Assembly: GCA_964616545.1 (NCBI GenBank) | Contig: CAZTUA010000036.1 | Location: 1-17,140, forward strand | DNA from: JAQVEM01 sp964616545 | GTDB lineage: Bacteria; Actinomycetota; Humimicrobiia; Humimicrobiales; Humimicrobiaceae | Reading direction: 5' to 3' | Length of the DNA: 17,140 nucleotides | In this document: piece after piece, positions 13,359-17,140 of the stretch | Numbering within the stretch: position 1 is the stretch's first letter | Layout of the letters: each line of letters opens with the position of its first letter | Notes under the pieces: model-generated | What the model saw: only the letters and a program-made list of their open reading frames with translations | Databases searched by the model: none | Told to the model about the DNA's origin: nothing | Translations under genes and position numbers: made by a program

Positions 13359-14849
13359 TTATTTTCTAACCACTACGCTTCTGAGTAGATCCTCCTGTGA
13401 TGCTTCTCCTCCCTTAAATTCACCGACAAATGTACCGTCACTCATGACAAGAATACGATCAGACATGTTAAGAATTTCCGGAAGCTCGGATGACAGCAAT
13501 ATTATGCCAACCCCGCACCTGGACAGGTCATTTATTAAACGGTAAACTTCTATTTTGGCCCCTACATCAATTCCTCTGGTGGGTTCATCCAGAATCAGTA
13601 TTTCTGACTGGCTGCAGAGCCATTTAGCCAGGGCAACTTTTTGCTGGTTGCCTCCGCTTAAGAACTCAATCCTCTGCTCCAGCCTGGGTGTGCTTATGTT
13701 GAGCTCTTTGACATAGCCAGCTGCGGTCTTTCTTTCTTCGCGATGTCTTAAAAATCCCACTCTGTTGAATCTTCTCAAACTTGGCAGGGTAATATTCTGT
13801 GGAATTGCCATCCTCATTAACAGACCGCCCTGTCTGTCTTCGGTCAGGTAACCAATTCCCTTTTCAATTGCTATTTTCGGAGAAGAGATATTAACCTGTT
13901 TTCCATTAATGTATATTTTACCTCTGTCTATTTTATCAATTCCAAAAAGGGCCCGTGCAAACTCCGTGCGCCCCGCCCCCATAATTCCAAAAATTCCCAG
14001 TACTTCACCGCTGTGTAACTTTAAATTAAGATTTTTTAGTTTACCATCTGTGGATAAATTTTTAATTCTTAAAATTTCTTTTCCTTCTGCTGATTTCTCT
14101 TTTGGAAATTTCTCTCCCAGGTTTCTACCCACCATCATCTTTATAAGAGTATTTTCATCGGCTTTATTTATGGGCAGCGTACCTATTTTCTTTCCATCCC
14201 TTAGAACAGTTACCCTGTCACATATCTGGGGAACCTCCGACAAGCGGTGCGACACGTAAATTATACTAACTCCTGTCTCTTTAAGTGCCTTTATCATTTT
14301 AAATAGCTGCTCTCTTTCCTCATCAGATAGAGCAGAGGTAGGCTCATCAAGCAAGAGAATTTTTACATTCATTGATATGGCTCTTGCAATTTCTGTTAAC
14401 TGCCGCTCACCCATTCCTATGTTTCTTACAGGTTCTTTTATATCAATACTTACACCGAGTTTTTTTAAAGCGTTTTCTGATTGTTTATAAATCTGCGGCC
14501 AGTCAATAGACGCAGAAAATATTTTTCTGGGCCATCTTCCCAGAAAAATATTTTCTGCTACGGTTAAATTGGGTATAAGGCTCAATTCCTGGTAAACCAT
14601 CCCTATCCCCAATTGCTGCGCCTGGTGAGGGTTGGTGATATTAACCTCCTTCCCATCAATAAGAATCCTGCCTCTGTCTTTTATTACCGAACCATCCAGT
14701 ATTTTCATAAAAGTTGACTTGCCTGCGCCATTTTCCCCAAGAAGTGCATGAATTTCCTTTTTTTTGAGGTCAAAATCAATATTATCCAGGGCATGAACTC
14801 CGGGATAACTTTTATCAAGACCTTTAACCTCCAATACCGGTGATGACAT
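13359..14849 (-). CDS. RbsA-type fused sugar ABC transporter ATPase
   Basis: These are two ATP-binding cassettes in one 496-residue chain, the CUT2 arrangement that powers a ribose-type importer. Domain 1 has Walker A GENGAGKST (38-46), Q-loop Gln87, Walker B LLLDEP (165-170) and switch His201, with an atypical signature IGMGERQ (144-150). Domain 2 has the degenerate Walker A GIMGAGRTE (288-296), a full signature LSGGNQQ (397-403), LILDEPTRG (418-426) and Ser453-Ser454-Glu455 where a switch His would be. This asymmetry is normal for RbsA, MglA and XylG. A GGAGG sequence lies 12 bases before the ATG. It is 45 bases downstream of the SDR gene and belongs with the binding protein and permease genes. 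Confidence 0.95.
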   Translation of the reverse strand: MSSPVLEVKGLDKSYPGVHALDNIDFDLKKKEIHALLGENGAGKSTFMKILDGSVIKDRGRILIDGKEVNITNPHQAQQLGIGMVYQELSLIPNLTVAENIFLGRWPRKIFSASIDWPQIYKQSENALKKLGVSIDIKEPVRNIGMGERQLTEIARAISMNVKILLLDEPTSALSDEEREQLFKMIKALKETGVSIIYVSHRLSEVPQICDRVTVLRDGKKIGTLPINKADENTLIKMMVGRNLGEKFPKEKSAEGKEILRIKNLSTDGKLKNLNLKLHSGEVLGIFGIMGAGRTEFARALFGIDKIDRGKIYINGKQVNISSPKIAIEKGIGYLTEDRQGGLLMRMAIPQNITLPSLRRFNRVGFLRHREERKTAAGYVKELNISTPRLEQRIEFLSGGNQQKVALAKWLCSQSEILILDEPTRGIDVGAKIEVYRLINDLSRCGVGIILLSSELPEILNMSDRILVMSDGTFVGEFKGGEASQEDLLRSVVVRK

Positions 14850-14894
14850 AATACCTGTTATCCTCCATTAATAAATTTAATTTTAATAAGTACC

Positions 14895-15659
14895 TCACTG
14901 GGCTGTATACCCTCCGTCAATTGATAAAACTGCGCCCGTAGCATACGGAGATTCATCCGAAGCCAGGTACAATATACCGGCAGCTATTTCCTCCGGCCGG
15001 CCGAGCCTGTTAGCAGGCCTTACTTCCTCAAGTTCCCGGCGAGTTTTTTCCGGATCCTGTGATTTGCTTATGGCATCCCTTACCAGCGGGGTTTCCGTGG
15101 TACCCGGACATACACAGTTGGCTCTAATGTTATCACTGGCAAAATCAACTGCTATACTTCTGGTAAGAGCTATAATCGCACTTTTTGAAACATTGTATGC
15201 AATCTGCCTTTTTATACCTACAATTCCGGCTTCGGAGCCAACATTTACAATAACGCCGCCTTTCTTATTTTTTATCATCTCCGGTATAGAATACTTACAG
15301 CACAAAAATGCACTTTTAAGGTTGATATCCATAATCCTTTCCCATTCATCTTCGGCCGTTTCGACTACATCTGCCTGTAAATATATGCCAACGTTATTTA
15401 CAAGAATATCGAGCCTGCTATAAGTTTTAATGGTATACTTTACCATTTTTTTTATATTGTCAGCTTTTGAAAGGTCTACCTGAGCAAAAGTAGCTTCACC
15501 ATTATTGCTCTTAATTAAATCAACAGTATCCATGCCTTTTTTCTCATCAATATCGGCAACCATAACTTTTGCACCTTCTTTTCCGAACATTATTGCTGTT
15601 TCAGCTCCGATTCCGGAACCTGCTCCTGTTATTATAGCTACCTTGTTTTTTAATCTCAT
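14895..15659 (-). CDS. Short-chain dehydrogenase/reductase (classical SDR)
   Basis: This is an NAD(P)-dependent oxidoreductase of 254 residues acting on a sugar, polyol or keto intermediate. The classical SDR elements are all present: TGAGSGIG (11-18), Asp36 in VADID favouring NAD, NNVG (88-91), Asn113, Ser142, and Tyr155 with Lys159 in YNVSK. PGTTETPL follows at 185-192 and a C-terminal IDGGYT. The gene stands between the binding-protein gene and the ATPase gene, so it is probably made with the importer and acts early on the imported compound. The ribosome site is weak (GAGAG). The relatives I recall include gluconate, sorbitol and rhamnose dehydrogenases, but the substrate cannot be named from motifs. 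Confidence 0.92.
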   Translation of the reverse strand: MRLKNKVAIITGAGSGIGAETAIMFGKEGAKVMVADIDEKKGMDTVDLIKSNNGEATFAQVDLSKADNIKKMVKYTIKTYSRLDILVNNVGIYLQADVVETAEDEWERIMDINLKSAFLCCKYSIPEMIKNKKGGVIVNVGSEAGIVGIKRQIAYNVSKSAIIALTRSIAVDFASDNIRANCVCPGTTETPLVRDAISKSQDPEKTRRELEEVRPANRLGRPEEIAAGILYLASDESPYATGAVLSIDGGYTAQ

Positions 15660-15708
15660 TTTTATCTCTCTGTCTCTAAATTTCTATGCCGGGTGATTTG
15701 TATACTAT

Positions 15709-15732
15709 ATTTATGAAACTTATTTCATAAAT
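15709..15732. promoter_or_regulatory. 24-base inverted repeat upstream of the SDR gene (candidate operator)
   Basis: ATTTATGAAA at 15709-15718 and its exact reverse complement TTTCATAAAT at 15723-15732 are separated by four bases. The TGAAAC...TTTCA core resembles IclR/KdgR-type operators (TGAAAC-N3-GTTTCA), which control sugar-acid genes in enterobacteria. It lies about 50 bases before the SDR start, so it could control the SDR-ATPase-permease genes independently of the binding-protein gene. The family link is inference. Confidence 0.5.
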
Positions 15733-15750
15733 TGATATTTATCACTTAGA

Positions 15751-15798
15751 AGTAGAACCGCCTGTTAGTGGGACAAATACGGTATAGGCGGTTCTACT
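15751..15798 (-). terminator. Strong intercistronic hairpin after the binding-protein gene
   Basis: Perfect 13-bp arms (AGTAGAACCGCCT at 15751-15763, its reverse complement at 15786-15798) enclose a 22-base loop. The hairpin lies 38 bases after the binding-protein stop codon. On the minus strand no T run follows, so it is not a standard terminator. More likely it protects the upstream mRNA end or partially attenuates transcription, which would make more binding protein than transporter core, a common pattern in importer operons. Confidence 0.55.
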
Positions 15799-15836
15799 CG
15801 TGTACTATCCAGGTTTTTCTACCTGCTTACTCATCA

Positions 15837-17093
15837 CTACATCCTTGGAGAACCACCGGTTTTTATTGTTTCCCAGTCAATTTCATCAAGAGCCGGGATA
15901 GGATAGAACTGGTCTGCGTTTTCCTTATACACGGTTCTCGGTCTTATATCGAAAATTTCCGGAACCTGGCCACCCATTACCAGGGTTACTGCAAACTCTG
16001 TTCCGTACCAACCCCAATCCGGGAAACCATGAGTGGTCTCTGCTACTATCTTGCCTTCTTTTATACGGTCCACTGATTCAGGTGTTACATCATTTGTGAA
16101 TATAGCAACATAATCATCGCCTACTTCACCTTCGCCTGCAAGCTCCAGACGTCCGTCAGCTTCACATGCAAGCATGGCTCCAAGCCCCATCTCATTAGAA
16201 GCAGCCCATATTGCATCAAGTGTTCCGGGCGGGTTTGCAGTCAGGAAGTCTTCTGTTGCCCCTATTCCTTTTTCACGGTTCCAGTCTGCAGCCAGTGTAC
16301 CTACAATCTCTATTCCCTCAAACTGGTCAACTACATCGTGGAATCCATTCAGACGTGCCTGTGAGAAAAATCCGCCGGCAACGCCTTCTATTATTGCTAC
16401 TCTTGCTTCAATATCCAGAGCTGCCGGATCAACGTCACTGTAAAGATCTTCCCACCATGCAAGGTCTAGATATGTATCAACAGGTACATCCACTTCTTCT
16501 CCTGTACCCAGGACTCCAGGTCCGCCAAAGTAATCAACCAGGGCGTATCCTGAAATAGCTGCTGCCTCGGCATTGTCAAAACCAATATAGGATGCTACTT
16601 CCACGTCGGCAATTGGTTCAAGCAGGTTTACGATAACTACCGGTATTCCTGCTTCATTAGCTTTCTTTATTGCCGGAATTACAACTTCTACCTCAATAGG
16701 GGAAATAGCTATAACATCAACGCCCCTTGCTATAAAGTCCTCAATAATGGCTACCTGCTCCCCAAAGGCGGTGTGGCTTACAGGGGCCTGAGAGATGATG
16801 TCAACATTGATTCCTGCTTCTTCCCATGCATTAGTAGCAGACAATATAAAATAGTCTGTAGCTGTCCTGAACACTCCTGTAATGTCTGGCGGGGTCCAGC
16901 CGATTCTTATAGTTTCAGGAACTTCTGCGACTTCTTCAGCTGCCGGCTCTTCTGCTGGTGCCTCTGCCGGCTCTTCTGCTGGTGCCTCTGCCGGCTCTTC
17001 AGCAGGTACTTCCGCACAGCCTGTCAGTAATATAGTTGATATTAAAGCTATGCTTACTATTGAACTTAATATCAGTAATAATATTTTTTTCAT
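15837..17093 (-). CDS. Periplasmic-binding-protein-type sugar-binding lipoprotein of the CUT2 importer
   Basis: This is the extracytoplasmic receptor that hands substrate to the RbsC-type permease. The 418 residues start with a lipoprotein signal (basic MKK, hydrophobic core, LLTGC with lipidated Cys26) and a Glu/Ala/Pro repeat linker (about 28-60). A Peripla_BP_4/LacI-type binding fold follows from about 61. RbsB-like landmarks include VDVIAISPIE (126-135), AGIPVVIVN (148-156), the hinge-region SQARLNGF (244-251) and AIWAASNEMGLGA (294-306). It is longer than classical RbsB (about 300), with an aromatic and acidic insertion near 205-225 (YLDLAWWEDLYSD). It is first in the minus-strand set. 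No Shine-Dalgarno sequence is visible before ATG at 17093, and only 47 bases of leader lie in the window. Confidence 0.92.
   Translation of the reverse strand: MKKILLLILSSIVSIALISTILLTGCAEVPAEEPAEAPAEEPAEAPAEEPAAEEVAEVPETIRIGWTPPDITGVFRTATDYFILSATNAWEEAGINVDIISQAPVSHTAFGEQVAIIEDFIARGVDVIAISPIEVEVVIPAIKKANEAGIPVVIVNLLEPIADVEVASYIGFDNAEAAAISGYALVDYFGGPGVLGTGEEVDVPVDTYLDLAWWEDLYSDVDPAALDIEARVAIIEGVAGGFFSQARLNGFHDVVDQFEGIEIVGTLAADWNREKGIGATEDFLTANPPGTLDAIWAASNEMGLGAMLACEADGRLELAGEGEVGDDYVAIFTNDVTPESVDRIKEGKIVAETTHGFPDWGWYGTEFAVTLVMGGQVPEIFDIRPRTVYKENADQFYPIPALDEIDWETIKTGGSPRM
16941..17012. repeat. 24-base tandem repeat encoding a Pro/Glu/Ala linker
   Basis: Two perfect 24-base copies (16941-16964 and 16965-16988) are followed by a degenerate third (16989-17012). 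In the minus-strand gene each copy encodes eight residues of the pattern EEPAEAPA, forming a flexible acidic spacer between the lipid anchor and the binding domain. Whole-codon units mean that slippage would change linker length without a frameshift. Confidence 0.85.
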
Positions 17094-17114
17094 TTTTGCG
17101 CAGATAGCGTAAAA
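17094..17114. promoter_or_regulatory. Imperfect inverted repeat directly before the binding-protein start codon
   Basis: TTTTGCGC (17094-17101) and GCGTAAAA (17107-17114) pair at seven of eight positions around AGATA. The repeat touches the start codon of the binding-protein gene and occupies the place of a ribosome site. It could be a translation-limiting hairpin or a regulator site. The promoter is probably beyond the window edge. Confidence 0.35.
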
Positions 17115-17140
17115 TTTTATGTGTAAAAATAATTTAAAAA

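Noticed and set aside
16174..16558. Two overlapping plus-strand open frames opposite the binding-protein gene
   Set aside because: They lie antisense to a gene with clear lipobox and family landmarks, have low-complexity Ser/Leu-rich translations and no ribosome site. They are composition shadows.
1..17140. Search for tRNA, rRNA, CRISPR arrays, insertion sequences, riboswitches and phage or defence genes
   Set aside because: No cloverleaf, regular spacer-repeat array, transposase or integrase motifs, or known riboswitch core could be recognised by eye. Structured RNAs with low sequence signal could still be missed.

Overview
The window looks like chromosomal DNA of an anaerobic, low-GC bacterium. 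It has a class E-type sortase, a stand-alone corrinoid methyltransferase of the Wood-Ljungdahl type, lipoprotein binding proteins and AT-rich intergenic DNA. A sortase argues for a monoderm (Gram-positive-type) envelope. An uncultivated deep-branching Actinomycetota or Bacillota lineage from sediment or subsurface would fit, but the sequence alone does not settle the phylum. TGA is used as a stop throughout. No tRNA, rRNA, CRISPR array, transposase or phage gene was seen.

Region 1 (1-1030, + strand): the extreme C-terminus of an upstream protein with a basic tail, then a class E-like sortase, then hairpins separating it from the genes that follow. Region 2 (1033-2694, - strand): a methyltetrahydrofolate:corrinoid methyltransferase (acsE-like) preceded by an orphan polar-amino-acid-type binding lipoprotein whose usual ligand residues are replaced. 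Region 3 (2695-3129): a 435-base divergent intergenic region. It carries a TTGACA promoter for the right-hand operon and a perfect 24-base palindrome lying on the expected transcription start, an evident operator.

Region 4 (3130-11198, + strand): an eight-gene catabolic operon. The genes encode a Gfo/Idh/MocA dehydrogenase, a zinc MDR dehydrogenase, an FGGY sugar kinase, a phosphotriesterase-type metallohydrolase, a cupin-type phosphoglucose isomerase, a D-2-hydroxyacid dehydrogenase, a divergent shikimate-dehydrogenase-fold enzyme and a KDPG/KHG-type aldolase. Region 5 (11249-17093, - strand): a convergent five-gene set. In transcription order it encodes a sugar-binding lipoprotein, an SDR dehydrogenase, a fused RbsA-type ATPase, an RbsC-type permease and a D-tagatose-3-epimerase-family TIM barrel. 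Palindromes precede the SDR and the epimerase.

Together, regions 4 and 5 read as one uptake-and-degradation system for a polyol, cyclitol or rare sugar. It has one ribose-type ABC importer, five dehydrogenases of five different folds, one hydrolase, two isomerases or epimerases, one kinase and one pyruvate-releasing aldolase. Active-site residues are present in nearly all of them, so the enzymes should be active, but no textbook pathway uses this set. The closest analogue I can name is the Thermotoga maritima inositol route (two dehydrogenases, a hydrolase and an epimerase: IolG, IolM, IolN, IolO). The dehydratase normally needed before a KDPG aldolase, and the regulator, are both absent from the window. 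The substrate is inference only.
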